In this document: positions 27,242 to 36,664 of the stretch, piece by piece
Position numbering within the stretch: position 1 is the first letter of the stretch
Layout of the letters: every line of letters starts with the position of its first letter
NCBI GenBank assembly: GCA_964605795.1
Contig: CAZSDZ010000006.1
Location: 1-64,000, forward strand
Direction of reading: 5' to 3'
DNA from: JAFGOM01 sp964605795
Lineage (GTDB): Archaea > Halobacteriota > Methanomicrobia > Methanomicrobiales > Methanospirillaceae
DNA length: 64,000 nt
Notes under the pieces: generated by a model
What the model was told of the DNA's origin: nothing
Database searches by the model: none
The model's input: the letters and a program-made list of their open reading frames with translations, nothing else
Translations under genes and position numbers: made by a program

Positions 27242-28369
27242 ATGCTCTTCTTATCCACACAGGAAAAGACTGCATGGGCAGATCATGCCCGGACGATCCA
27301 GTCTCTTGCTCACTCCCCTGACCTCTATATCAATACGGTGCGGCCGAATCTGTACTCTGCATTCTGTTATTTTATCGGGACCCTGCTTGCAGCAGAGAAC
27401 CATCCTGATCGGGGTAAGGAATGGCTGAAAGCCGGTGCAATCACCGAGGAGGAGGGATTGTTCTCCTCTTTTTTTCTCCTTGGATTCCTGGAACGACATG
27501 GGGGAATGCTGAAAAAACCGGCAGTTGCCTTTGAAGATCCTCGTCCTTTCATCCATTTTACCCATATCCCTGCGATGGTAGAGGCACGAAGACGGATGAT
27601 ATCGTTCTTTGCCGGGTCACTCCCAAAATTTTGGACTCCTGTCAGGTTCATGGATATCGGATGCGGAGATGGTTCGTTAACGGTCAGATTCTTACAACAG
27701 CTGATTGATAGCGGGAAAGTTCCCGGATTTTCTGAGATCCTGCTTATCGATCCCTCGACAGCAATGATCGAGCTGGCAAAGGATTCAGTCTCGGCCGCAT
27801 TTCCGGATGTATTGATCAAAACAGAGAATGCACGAATAGAGGACTGTTCTGCACGAATCAATAACCGGTACGATATTGCACTCAGTTCCCTTGCCTATCA
27901 CCACATGCCGGTTGAGGAGAAATATATCCACATTAGGAGAATAAAACCCTGGATCGATCACTTCCTTCTCTTTGAACTGGATGCCGATCATGATACTCCT
28001 GAGATGTACTCCCCTGAACTTGCGTTCTCGGTCTATCAGTCGTATGGGCGGATCATTGATCTTGTTTTTGCATATGATGCCCCGGTCAGTGTCGTGACCG
28101 ACTGTGTTGATCTGTTCTGGATAACCGAGATCATCTCTATCCTTACCGAGCCCCGGGGGATACGGACTGATTATCACATGCTCCGCAACCAGTGGAATGA
28201 GTTGTTTAAAAGAACGTTATGTCCGGAATTTTCCCTCCGTTCTGACTCAACCTGCTATGGCGACGAGTACGTTACCCTCTTCGCCCTTCATTATGGCAGG
28301 GAAGAGGTGAGTGATGAGTTTGTATCCAATTCACAACACTGCGTATCATTTTCTGTTCCCAACGATTAG
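27242..28369 (+). CDS. Class I SAM-dependent methyltransferase
   Basis: The 375-residue protein has a poorly conserved N-terminal region (about 1-130) and a Rossmann methyltransferase core: motif I VRFMDIGCGDGSLTVRFL, motif II EILLIDPSTAMIELA, and YDIALSSLAYHHMP at the motif IV position. It has no signal peptide. The C-terminal 120 residues may form the substrate cap. The methyl acceptor is not predictable. It begins 69 bp after the kinase gene and may be co-transcribed with it. Confidence 0.8.
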   Translation: MLFLSTQEKTAWADHARTIQSLAHSPDLYINTVRPNLYSAFCYFIGTLLAAENHPDRGKEWLKAGAITEEEGLFSSFFLLGFLERHGGMLKKPAVAFEDPRPFIHFTHIPAMVEARRRMISFFAGSLPKFWTPVRFMDIGCGDGSLTVRFLQQLIDSGKVPGFSEILLIDPSTAMIELAKDSVSAAFPDVLIKTENARIEDCSARINNRYDIALSSLAYHHMPVEEKYIHIRRIKPWIDHFLLFELDADHDTPEMYSPELAFSVYQSYGRIIDLVFAYDAPVSVVTDCVDLFWITEIISILTEPRGIRTDYHMLRNQWNELFKRTLCPEFSLRSDSTCYGDEYVTLFALHYGREEVSDEFVSNSQHCVSFSVPND

Positions 28370-28428
28370 ATCTGTACTGGTACCTGAAAAGGAGATGAGA
28401 GGTTTTTTCCTGTGCAGACGGGTTTTTA

Positions 28429-28444
28429 GGTGTGGTACCACACC
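28429..28444. promoter_or_regulatory. 16-bp perfect palindrome before uvdE
   Basis: GGTGTGGTACCACACC is a perfect palindrome lying 22 bp before the ATG at 28466. Its position overlaps or follows the expected transcription start, which suits a repressor operator. The outer flanks ACGGG and CCCGT are also complementary, so an RNA hairpin is the alternative. Confidence 0.5.
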
Positions 28445-28465
28445 CGTGAAGTTACGTGATATACC

Positions 28466-29368
28466 ATGAAGATTGGATACCCCTGTATAAACCGATCGCT
28501 CTCCTGCAGAAGCAGCAGGACCTTTCGTCTCTCGTCTTATAGCAAAGACCGTCTGTTTGAGACCGTAAAAGGAAACATTGCCTGCCTGTCTGAGATCGTA
28601 TCCTTTAATCAGAAACAGGGGATATTTTTCTTCCGCATCACTTCAGATCTCGTTCCCTTTGCGTCCCACCCAATCTGCACCGCAGACTGGCAGGACATGT
28701 TTGCCTCCTCATTTGCCACCCTCGGGAGAGGTATCCGGGAGATCGGGATGCGGATCTCGATGCATCCTGACCAGTTTATCCTGCTCAATGCCCCGAATCC
28801 GGATATCGTTTTGCGCAGTAAGAAAGAGCTCGCATACCATGCCGAAATCCTTGACCTGCTTGGCCTGGACCGGACCGCAAAGATCCAGCTTCATGTCGGT
28901 GGTGTGTATAAAGACAAGAGTGCAAGCATTGACCGGTTCATTGATCAGTACGCCACCCTTGATGAGCCAATCGTACGCCGCCTTGTTATCGAGAATGATG
29001 ACTCCCGGTTCACGGCAAAAGACTGCCTGCAGATCCATGAGAAGACCAAAATCCCGATACTCTTTGACAATCTGCATCACCGGGTTCACTCCGGTGGAGA
29101 GGAATTAAAGGAGATATTTCCTCTGGTGGCCGCAACATGGGAACCGCATGACGGGATTCCGATGACTGATTACAGCACCCAGGAACCGGGGGGTCGGCCT
29201 GGGAAACACGCAGAAACGATTGATATCCCTGATTTTGTTACGTTTACGAAAGATATCCTCCCCCATGATATCGATATCATGCTTGAGATAAAAGACAAGG
29301 AGAAGAGTGCAATAGCAGCTCTGGCTGCTGTACAGGATGACGCCCGCCTCAAAAAAATCAGATATTAA
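28466..29368 (+). CDS. uvsE: UV damage endonuclease UvdE/UvsE
   Basis: The 300-residue protein matches the UVDE TIM-barrel endonuclease throughout: KIGYPCINRSLSC at the start, FFRITSDLVPFASHP, GMRISMHPDQFILLN, KIQLHVGGVYKDK, RLVIENDDSRF, IPILFDNLHHRVHSG and MLEIKDKEKSA near the end. The metal-binding His, Glu and Asp residues of the family fall in these blocks. The enzyme nicks DNA 5' to UV photoproducts and some abasic sites, starting an alternative excision repair path. Length is close to the family norm. A 16-bp palindrome sits just upstream and may control it. Confidence 0.92.
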   Translation: MKIGYPCINRSLSCRSSRTFRLSSYSKDRLFETVKGNIACLSEIVSFNQKQGIFFFRITSDLVPFASHPICTADWQDMFASSFATLGRGIREIGMRISMHPDQFILLNAPNPDIVLRSKKELAYHAEILDLLGLDRTAKIQLHVGGVYKDKSASIDRFIDQYATLDEPIVRRLVIENDDSRFTAKDCLQIHEKTKIPILFDNLHHRVHSGGEELKEIFPLVAATWEPHDGIPMTDYSTQEPGGRPGKHAETIDIPDFVTFTKDILPHDIDIMLEIKDKEKSAIAALAAVQDDARLKKIRY

Positions 29369-29430
29369 ATGATACATGCGGTATCAGGTATCTGTTCCGT
29401 CCGGTGTAATGGAATCAGAGCCAGGAAAAT

Positions 29431-30874
29431 ATGATTAATAACCGGAAGAACCGATCGGCTGAGTTCCTGATGACGCCCGGTGCAACCGGCTGGAACCGTT
29501 TTCTGCCTGATATCCTCGATTCATTCCGTGATAAAACGATTCAATCGCGTCCCCGTACCCGGATCGGTGTTGATGCCTGTATCGTTCCCTCCCCTGACAA
29601 AGGGGATCTTATCGTTGCGGTTCCTGTCCTGATAACGCGGGATATCTTCGAAGAGATAGGTCTTGACAGGAGTTCTTCTCCCGGGGCTGTCCATGCGATA
29701 ATTGAAGAGATAAAAAGCAGGGCAACAGACAGTCCAGGGCTTTTTCTGCTTCATGGTGGCAGGGATGCTGATACTTTTCGGTATGCATCCCACTGCGAAC
29801 CATGCACAATTGCTCACTCCCCCCGACGGATTGCCACCCATCTCTGGCGGCCTGATGAACGAAACCGGGCGGTGCCCGGGGGAATACAACTCCTCCTTCG
29901 TGGTTCTCTCCCGTACATGCCGCCGGATCCCGTATCTGTACAAACGATGCAGGATCACCTTCAGAGTTACGCAGAAAGGTCAGAGATATTATCTTTGGAA
30001 TGAGACCCGGGGTTTTGGAGACTGCATGGAGGAGGGTTTGGGATCAGCAGGATCAAGATGAGCCGGTTATCTGATAAAAACCGTGTCTGTTTTATCGGGG
30101 ATACAACCCGACCGGCACGGACCATGACACGGGAGCGGTGCTGGTACCGGGTCACAGGTCCAAAGAAAGGAGTACACATTCCCTTTATCTGCCCTGCCGA
30201 ACTGGATCCAATCGAGGTTACCCTTGCAGGTTCCCATGAGACGATCACCGGTCTGGAGATAAAAAGAAGGGAGGTCTTTGCGATAACCGGTTCCAATGCC
30301 CAGGGAAAGACATCACTGGTTGAGGCCATCCTCTCAGGGGAGGATGACCATGCGGTCGGGGACGGACGGGAGGTTCTCGTGACCGCTCCGGGTATTGCAC
30401 AGGCAGATGCAACAATCTGTGACTTACGAGCGGCAGATGTCAGCCGCTTTTTTACCTGCCTCCCGTCAGGGGTAGGGGGTTGGGTCTCTGCTGCTACGGG
30501 ACGGGGCAGCGGTTCGCTCTCCATGGCATCCCGGATTGAAGAAGCGATCCGGAAAAAAAAGATCGCTTATCGTAATCGACGAAGACTTTGCAGCGATGAA
30601 CCTGCTCATCCCCTGTTATTCTGGTGCAGATGGTCCGGGAGCAGTAACTCCGCTGTCAGCGGTTATAGAAAAGAACCGGGAATGGCTGGGAGATACCAGT
30701 ATCGTTGCTGCCGGCTCTGCCATGGAGATGCTGATTGCCGGGGCTGATCGCATCATGGTCATGAAAAACCATTGTGCACAAGCCATATCACGAGAATCAT
30801 ACCGGCAAGGACTGTCTGCCTTTTATCAGGCGATGTATGACGAACTCAATGCAGGAGTGAAGGGGGGAGCCTGA
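29431..30874 (+). pseudogene. ABC-class ATPase (PF09818-like), interrupted by a stop and a frameshift
   Basis: One continuous protein is spread over the region. An N-terminal part (29431-30000) is cut by an in-frame TGA at 30001-30003. The same frame then continues without a new start (DPGFWRLHGGGFGIS) to VCFIGDTTRPART, Walker A TGSNAQGKTSLVEAI, GDGREVLVTAPG and FFTCLPSG. It must shift +1 in the A8 run 30553-30560 to reach the Walker B strand SLIVIDEDFAAMNLLIP and the C-terminus at 30874. The order matches the predicted ATPases of the ABC class, which carry GDGRE and IDED(T/F)xAxNxxI. Two separate lesions point to a pseudogene. Alternatives are sequencing error or slippage at the A8 tract. 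Confidence 0.75.
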
Positions 30875-30969
30875 AAAGAAACGGGAGAAGAGAGAGGATT
30901 CAGAAAGAAATCCACCGGTGTCAGGTGGTACCGAAAAATCCCGTATCGTGTGAGAGAAAAAAGAATGGA

Positions 30970-32355
30970 TTACTGGATGAACACACCGTACAGGCCGCCG
31001 GCGATCCACCAGTCTTCATCGACCGGTTTTAAATACATGAGCTTTGGTATCTCTTTTGGGTCACTGGTTCTCGTATCAGGGAACATTCCATGAACAAATC
31101 CTCCTCCTGATGCAATGAGATCGAGGGCCTGCTCGGTCGTCTTAGTATGGTAGGAGTCAGAGAAATCAAGGATACTCTTCCCGATACTGTCTGTCAGGTA
31201 GGGATCTGCAAGGAGGGTTGCATTTCTGTCCCCTGCAAAGAGCCAGACGTTCTCTGTCGTAAAGATCCCGTCCGGATCGCTGATAACCGAAAGGGTCTCT
31301 TCCTTGCCGTGCTCTTTTGCGTAACTAACAGCATTATCAACAAGAGAGACGAGTTCCTGCACGGTCCCTTCCCGGATCACGAGACCTGCGAGGTCTCCGG
31401 TTTTATACGGTACATACTCCGGATGAATCGTCCCTGCCCCAATTAACCAGTCCTCATCCATGGGTATGGTATAATCAATTTTTGGGATGTACAGGCTTTT
31501 ATTATCAATAAAGATCCGGTATACGCTATGGGAAAACCCGGCTCCCCGAACCGCGGTCCTGACAACCGTATCGACCGTCTGAACATTATCGATATCGCGG
31601 TACCATCTCATGCAGAGTCCCTGGATCCAGGGCTGGTAGGGATGGGCAAGATTGGTTGTGTTGGTATCATATGCAACAATATACATGCCATCCTGTATGA
31701 AAGGACTGTTTGGATCAGAAAAAGCTGCTATTGCAGCATCCTTTCCCTGCTCCCGGGCAAAAGCGGCGGCTGACTCAACAAATGCCTGCAGTTGGGAAGC
31801 GTCAGGATTTGTTCCTCTTATCTCTGCAACAGGTGCAGGGAGGGTTCGTGGACTGTAAATCCCTGCCCCAATCAGCCAGGTCTCATCGACAGGGGTGATA
31901 TAGGAATTTTTCTGAAGGATGGTCATATCCATGCCCGGGTCAGGATAGTAATAGGTAACAATCCCTCCGCCATTCTCTGCAACATCGACAAATTCTGCAA
32001 TCATCTGGTTTCCATAGACATCGGTATCAGACATCCGGTTCTTTCCGATGAGTTGGGGCTCGTACGGAAGGGCGAGGGTTGTTCCTCGGAAGTCGTAGGC
32101 AAAGATGTAGATATCGTTTTGTGTGAATTTCCCGTCTACATCGTTAAATTCCCGTAACGCTTCTTCTTTTCCGACAGATCGGGCGTAATCGGCAGCTTCG
32201 TTCACGTAGGTGACAAGTTCCGGCAGTTTCATAGAGCTCGAGACATTAGCGTTCTGCAGAGCGGGAATAACTGCACTATTCGTGGTATCAGATGATACAA
32301 CTCCTCCGATAGAAATCAGGAGAAGTACCAGGAGACATAACAGGCACGTTCTCAT
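30970..32355 (-). CDS. Exported protein with three tandem Cache domains (paralogue)
   Basis: The 461-residue protein has a signal sequence (about 1-22) and three Cache repeats (about 45-175, 190-320, 330-461). Each starts with a helix containing VGKEEALREF, QGKDAAIAAF or HGKEETLSVI, passes through a Y-I-(F/V)-A-Y-D strand, a G-G-G/A-G-F box and ends with V-D-E-(T/D)-W-(L/W)-I-(G/A)-(A/G)-G. The layout is the same as in the 8461-9804 product; both lack a transmembrane exit or signalling domain. It probably binds small extracellular ligands for a separate receptor. It is transcribed in the same direction as the phosphatase gene 120 bp upstream, and the two may be co-regulated. Confidence 0.85.
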   Translation of the reverse strand: MRTCLLCLLVLLLISIGGVVSSDTTNSAVIPALQNANVSSSMKLPELVTYVNEAADYARSVGKEEALREFNDVDGKFTQNDIYIFAYDFRGTTLALPYEPQLIGKNRMSDTDVYGNQMIAEFVDVAENGGGIVTYYYPDPGMDMTILQKNSYITPVDETWLIGAGIYSPRTLPAPVAEIRGTNPDASQLQAFVESAAAFAREQGKDAAIAAFSDPNSPFIQDGMYIVAYDTNTTNLAHPYQPWIQGLCMRWYRDIDNVQTVDTVVRTAVRGAGFSHSVYRIFIDNKSLYIPKIDYTIPMDEDWLIGAGTIHPEYVPYKTGDLAGLVIREGTVQELVSLVDNAVSYAKEHGKEETLSVISDPDGIFTTENVWLFAGDRNATLLADPYLTDSIGKSILDFSDSYHTKTTEQALDLIASGGGFVHGMFPDTRTSDPKEIPKLMYLKPVDEDWWIAGGLYGVFIQ

Positions 32356-32475
32356 ATGAGTAGTATTTTAACTCAAAAGAAATAAGGAATGCGATTGGAC
32401 CCCGGCAGGAGATTTCCGGCACCGATATGGGAAACCATACCGGCAGGATAAAAGAATTGTATCAGGAAATCCTGT

Positions 32476-34392
32476 CTAAAACCTGGCAACGACAAGCGTG
32501 ATATCGTCAAACTGCGGTTCATCACCACAAAATTTTGTGACTGTATCGACGATATCACTGACGATATCTCTCGTTGTAAGACTGCTATCGCTTCTGATTA
32601 GCGGGATAAGTCGTTCCTCACCGAACTGGTTTTTGTCTGTATCAATCGCCTCGGTGATGCCATCGGTGTAACAGACAAGAATATCACCAGGGTTTAAGGA
32701 GATGGTCTCACTGGTATAGGAGGTATCAGCAATGACTCCTGCTGCCATCCCTGTTCCATGGAGGGAATCTATGCGTGTATTCTCATGGAGAAGAACGGGA
32801 GGATTATGCCCTGCATTGCAGTAGGTCAGTGTCATGGCAGAGAGATCAACGATCCCGTAAAAGATCGTCACAAACATCTCGTTCTCGGTGTTCTCAACGA
32901 TAAGGTTATTCACCTGGAAGATGAGTGCCGCAGGATCAGGATACCAGGCTGCATTGTCCCTGATAAGGGTCCGGGATGAGGCCATGAATAACGCAGCGGG
33001 TACCCCCTTTCCTGATACATCAGCAATAACCATGCCGTACCGGTTATTATCAAGACTGATGAGATCATAAAAGTCACCGCCGACCTCGCGTGCCGGTACG
33101 GTATGCATCATGATCTCAAGACCTGCGATATCAGGGCACTCTGCCGGGAGAAATGTTCTCTGTATCTTTGCAGCGATTGCAAGTTCTGCCTCTTTTCGTT
33201 CAAGTTCAGTGCTGTAGTGCCGGATCTTTCTGACCATCGTGTTGATGCCTGTCTCTAGTCTCGCAAACTCGGCAATACGTGCCCCGGTGATCGCATGATC
33301 AAGATCCCCGTCAGCGATGGTTGTTATATCAGATATGACCCGGTTAAAGGATGTGGTGATTCGCCGGGATACGAGAAATGTCAGGATCGCACCGATGAGA
33401 ACGGCTACCAAAAGAATCTGGAGGCATATTATAACGATCTCGTTGAGCATTGCAGTGAGTATGTTTGTACTCACGACATGCTCCATGACAAGGCTGTTAT
33501 CAAAGACTTCCCCTTCCCGCATGATCGGTACGTACACAAACCTGCTGCAGTCACCATCCTCCTCCTCAACACGGATCTCTTTTTGAGTTGCAAAGGTACG
33601 ATCGACATACTCTCTTCTCTCAGAGATCGGGAGTCCCGTTTTCAGGGAGCCGGTCTGTGCGATGGGACCCGGTTTATAGCGATGGTACAGACGGATTGCA
33701 AGGATATCCGGATCAAGTCTCCCGAATTCATCAAGAACCTGCTGGTATGAGAGTGTTGTGCTTCGGTCCTTGAAATAATCAGAGATGATACCTACCGCAA
33801 AGAGATAGTTTTTATCAGGTGAAGGGAGGTACCCGTACTTGGATAATTTTCCTGAAAAATCAGTATCAGAAGTTCCGTTCAGCGATACCGTAACCCTATC
33901 CGGGACATAGCGGTCTCCGGCACGTATCTCCTCCATCCCCTGGTAAATTTCCGGCCATTTCCGGAAATCAATCCCGATATCCTCGGGAACCGTCGAGTAA
34001 ACGATAATCCCTTCTGGATTCAGGACCTTTAACACGATAGTCCCGTTAATTCCCTGGTCATTGTCTGCGAGAATCTCGAAAAGTAAAGTATTGGTGATGG
34101 TTTTGTTATTCTCAAGATATCTCATCTTTGTGGCAAGAAGAATCTCTTCCATTGCCGGATCCAGCCGGTCATCAATGAGATCCAGACTCCTGCTCACGAG
34201 TATTACTGCTTTCTCTGCATTCTCTGCTGAATAATTGGTAAACGTGGTATACAGGCGGATGGCAGCCTCCTCTCCTACAAGGTAGGTAAGAGAGAGTGAC
34301 GTCAGCGATACAATGATGATAATCGCAATGATTACTATCATCAGGTATCTGCGAAGAGAGAAGAGTCGTTTTTCCGGATTATTGCGGTTCAT
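32476..34392 (-). CDS. Membrane sensor SpoIIE-type (PP2C) serine phosphatase
   Basis: The 638-residue protein has TM1 (about 15-37), an extracellular sensor region (about 40-310), TM2 (about 318-345), HAMP (about 345-400), a coiled coil and a C-terminal SpoIIE/RsbU phosphatase domain (about 425-638). Phosphatase motifs are EVGGDFYDLISLDNNRYG, MVIADVSGKGVPAALFMA, TLTYCNAGHNPPVLL and ILVCYTDGITEA, which include the metal-binding Asp residues. In bacteria such enzymes dephosphorylate STAS anti-anti-sigma proteins. A STAS protein is encoded at 53819-54202, but no link is shown. The sensor part resembles that of the kinase at 25181. Confidence 0.9.
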   Translation of the reverse strand: MNRNNPEKRLFSLRRYLMIVIIAIIIIVSLTSLSLTYLVGEEAAIRLYTTFTNYSAENAEKAVILVSRSLDLIDDRLDPAMEEILLATKMRYLENNKTITNTLLFEILADNDQGINGTIVLKVLNPEGIIVYSTVPEDIGIDFRKWPEIYQGMEEIRAGDRYVPDRVTVSLNGTSDTDFSGKLSKYGYLPSPDKNYLFAVGIISDYFKDRSTTLSYQQVLDEFGRLDPDILAIRLYHRYKPGPIAQTGSLKTGLPISERREYVDRTFATQKEIRVEEEDGDCSRFVYVPIMREGEVFDNSLVMEHVVSTNILTAMLNEIVIICLQILLVAVLIGAILTFLVSRRITTSFNRVISDITTIADGDLDHAITGARIAEFARLETGINTMVRKIRHYSTELERKEAELAIAAKIQRTFLPAECPDIAGLEIMMHTVPAREVGGDFYDLISLDNNRYGMVIADVSGKGVPAALFMASSRTLIRDNAAWYPDPAALIFQVNNLIVENTENEMFVTIFYGIVDLSAMTLTYCNAGHNPPVLLHENTRIDSLHGTGMAAGVIADTSYTSETISLNPGDILVCYTDGITEAIDTDKNQFGEERLIPLIRSDSSLTTRDIVSDIVDTVTKFCGDEPQFDDITLVVARF

Positions 34393-34424
34393 GGGATAGA
34401 CAGGTCGAGTATGAGATACAAAAC

Positions 34425-34437
34425 GTTATAAATATTA
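34425..34437 (-). promoter_or_regulatory. TATA box for the phosphatase gene
   Basis: On the minus strand TAATATTTATAAC is centred about 39 bp before the ATG at 34392, giving a predicted leader of roughly 12-15 bases. Confidence 0.4.
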
Positions 34438-34650
34438 GTCAGGATGACATAACCCCTAACAGGATATCTCACCTATACCTGCTACCCGGTACAGGAAAAA
34501 GGTAGTCTTTGGTGTGATACCGTGAAAAACCGGATCCCCTCGTGAGGTGATCGGCCCGGGAGTCCTGATATAAACCATAAAAATGCAATACAGTCAATGT
34601 AAAACGACAGTTAATTGCAGGAAAAAAACAGGATAAGGAACATTAACAGG

Positions 34651-36063
34651 ATGATTGTCTCTTCACTTGTACATAACCGGTATATCCCTCTCATCGCACT
34701 TCTTCTCTCGACTATTATCTGCATCGCTGTCAGTCACATCATTCTTCATCATGGATATACCATCATCTTCCAGAACTTGTTCTACATACCGATAATCCTT
34801 GCCTGTATCTTTTATATCTGGCGTGGATTTCTCTTCTCAGTTCTCCTTGCCGTTTTCTATTTTCTATTAATCACAACTCACGTCCCGGACCCGGTAATCT
34901 TTCTTGAGGCCTTCACCCGGGTTATCTTCTTTATCGGGATCGCCGGGGTAGTGAGTATCCTTGCCGGGATAAGCCGGCGATCAGAGGATACCATTCATGA
35001 ACTGGCAGGATTCCAGGAGAGTATCATAAATAATGCACGGGTCTGGTTAACCGTTCTGGACCAGAAAGGGACGATCCTTCTCTGGAACAGGGCTGCAGAG
35101 GAGATAAGCGGGTATGACTCTTCTGAGGTATGTGCCGATAACGGGATCTGGAAACGCCTCTACCCGAAGAGAGAGTACCGGAGAGCAATTACAGCAACCA
35201 TACAGGGGATCCTTGATACAAAGGAGTATTTTCAGCATTTTGAGACTACCGTTCTAACAAAGAATGGCGATGAACGGATAATATCCTGGAACACGAATCG
35301 TATCCCCCATAAAAAAGATACAACCCCTGCCTTTGTTGCAATCGGGGTAGATATTACTGATAAAAAGAGGGCTGAAGCCTCACTTTGTGAAGCAAACAAA
35401 AATTTGGAGGATCTGATCTCCATCGCGAACGTCCCGATTATTGTCTGGGATCCGGATCTCAGGATCACCCGGTTAAACCATTCCTGTGAACTCCTTATCG
35501 GGAGGAGTGCAGATGAGGTGCTGGGGAAGTCGTTAGAGTTACTCTTCCCCCCGGATCAGGCAGACTGCTCCCTGCATATGCTCAGAAAAACATTGGAAGG
35601 GGTCAGGTGGGAGACGGTTGCTATCGATATCAGGCATAAGAACGGTACAATCAGGAATGTTCTCTGGAACTCAGCCACGCTGTATACAAAAAACGGAACC
35701 GATTATCCTGTTGCAACGATCGCTCAGGGACGTGATATTACTGATATCAGGAGAGTTGAGCAGGAACGTGAGGTTGCTGTTATGCAGATCCAGAAGAATC
35801 TTGCCCAGCTTGCCATCTTAAATGATGGAATACGAAACCCGTTAACGGTTATTGTCTCCTACACCGAGTTTTTTGGTGACAAATCCCTTCTTGAGGTAAT
35901 TCAGTCGCAGACAAAGAAGATAAATGAGATGGTTACCCAGCTGGATCAAAGGTGGATTGAGTCAGAGTCGGTCTTACAGGTTCTCAGAAAGCATTACCAT
36001 ATATACACCGATGTCCTGCAGGAGCAGGATGAAGGGGTACCCCTGTCAGGGTTTGAACCATAA
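34651..36063 (+). CDS. Membrane PAS-PAS protein with degenerate kinase helix and no ATPase domain
   Basis: The 470-residue protein has four or five membrane helices (about 8-115), then two PAS domains (about 125-245 and 250-375; VWLTVLDQKGTILLWNRAAE and VPIIVWDPDLRITRLNHSCE are their first strands), and a final helical part AQLAILNDGIRNPLTVIVSY. That segment mirrors a kinase dimerisation helix (H-E-I-R-N-P-L), but the His position is Asp/Gly, and the protein ends about 65 residues later with no HATPase domain. It therefore cannot autophosphorylate alone and may regulate other sensors by dimerisation. A TTG at 34615 would add 12 residues. It is divergent from the phosphatase gene. Confidence 0.8.
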   Translation: MIVSSLVHNRYIPLIALLLSTIICIAVSHIILHHGYTIIFQNLFYIPIILACIFYIWRGFLFSVLLAVFYFLLITTHVPDPVIFLEAFTRVIFFIGIAGVVSILAGISRRSEDTIHELAGFQESIINNARVWLTVLDQKGTILLWNRAAEEISGYDSSEVCADNGIWKRLYPKREYRRAITATIQGILDTKEYFQHFETTVLTKNGDERIISWNTNRIPHKKDTTPAFVAIGVDITDKKRAEASLCEANKNLEDLISIANVPIIVWDPDLRITRLNHSCELLIGRSADEVLGKSLELLFPPDQADCSLHMLRKTLEGVRWETVAIDIRHKNGTIRNVLWNSATLYTKNGTDYPVATIAQGRDITDIRRVEQEREVAVMQIQKNLAQLAILNDGIRNPLTVIVSYTEFFGDKSLLEVIQSQTKKINEMVTQLDQRWIESESVLQVLRKHYHIYTDVLQEQDEGVPLSGFEP

Positions 36064-36103
36064 CCTACAGAAAAGAGCGATGATTTCACCTGATTTTTCC
36101 CGT

Positions 36104-36583
36104 CTATATGACCAGAAACCCTGCTGTTGTAAGTATCCGGATCATCTGATGCTCCCAGATGGTATCATCCGGTTCTTTTAGGGACGAGACATGCTTTTCC
36201 CATAGAGAAACAAGGAAGGGATCTTCTGAGAGAAGGGTCCGCGAGTAAATGATCCTTCCAACCCTCTCACCCCGCCGGTTCTCTATTCGCAGGCGGTAAC
36301 AGGAGTATTCCCGGCAGATATCAGGCCGCGTCGCATGGATGGTACAATACGCAAGACCAGTATCTTTCTTTATCCGGAAAAAAGGGCACGCCTGTGGTCT
36401 CGTGGAAAAGATTGACTGATCAACAAAGAGTTCTTTCTTGTCTCTATCGAGTTGTACTTCGTAGACAACATTGGTGTAATTGTTAATCAGTCTGAAGGTA
36501 TCTGATGGACCGGAACCTATGATAGCATAGACAAGACCAAGATGACTGCAGCATTCCCCGCACTGCTGACACGAAAATACCAT
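36104..36583 (-). CDS. YkgJ-family cysteine cluster protein
   Basis: This 159-residue protein carries the YkgJ (zinc/iron-chelating) pattern: FSCQQCGECCSHLG at the N-terminus, a central region, then ACPFFRIKK, AYCTIHATRPDICREYSC. These Cys residues form the C-x-x-C-G-x-C-C...C-P...C-x-I-H-x-x-R-P-x-x-C-R-x-(F/Y) signature. The family is widespread and probably binds an Fe-S cluster or a metal ion; the role is unknown. It is located downstream of the decarboxylase gene on the same strand with an 81-bp gap. Confidence 0.88.
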   Translation of the reverse strand: MVFSCQQCGECCSHLGLVYAIIGSGPSDTFRLINNYTNVVYEVQLDRDKKELFVDQSIFSTRPQACPFFRIKKDTGLAYCTIHATRPDICREYSCYRLRIENRRGERVGRIIYSRTLLSEDPFLVSLWEKHVSSLKEPDDTIWEHQMIRILTTAGFLVI

Positions 36584-36664
36584 TTTTTTATTTAGATAGT
36601 ATCAAGGTATTATTTGCCCCCTGCATCGGGAAAAAGGCAGGAGTTGTATGATACGAACAGCAGA

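Noticed and set aside
30058..30747. Independent ATPase gene starting at ATG 30058
   Set aside because: No ribosome binding site; the homologous frame continues upstream through a stop, and the Walker B segment is in another frame.
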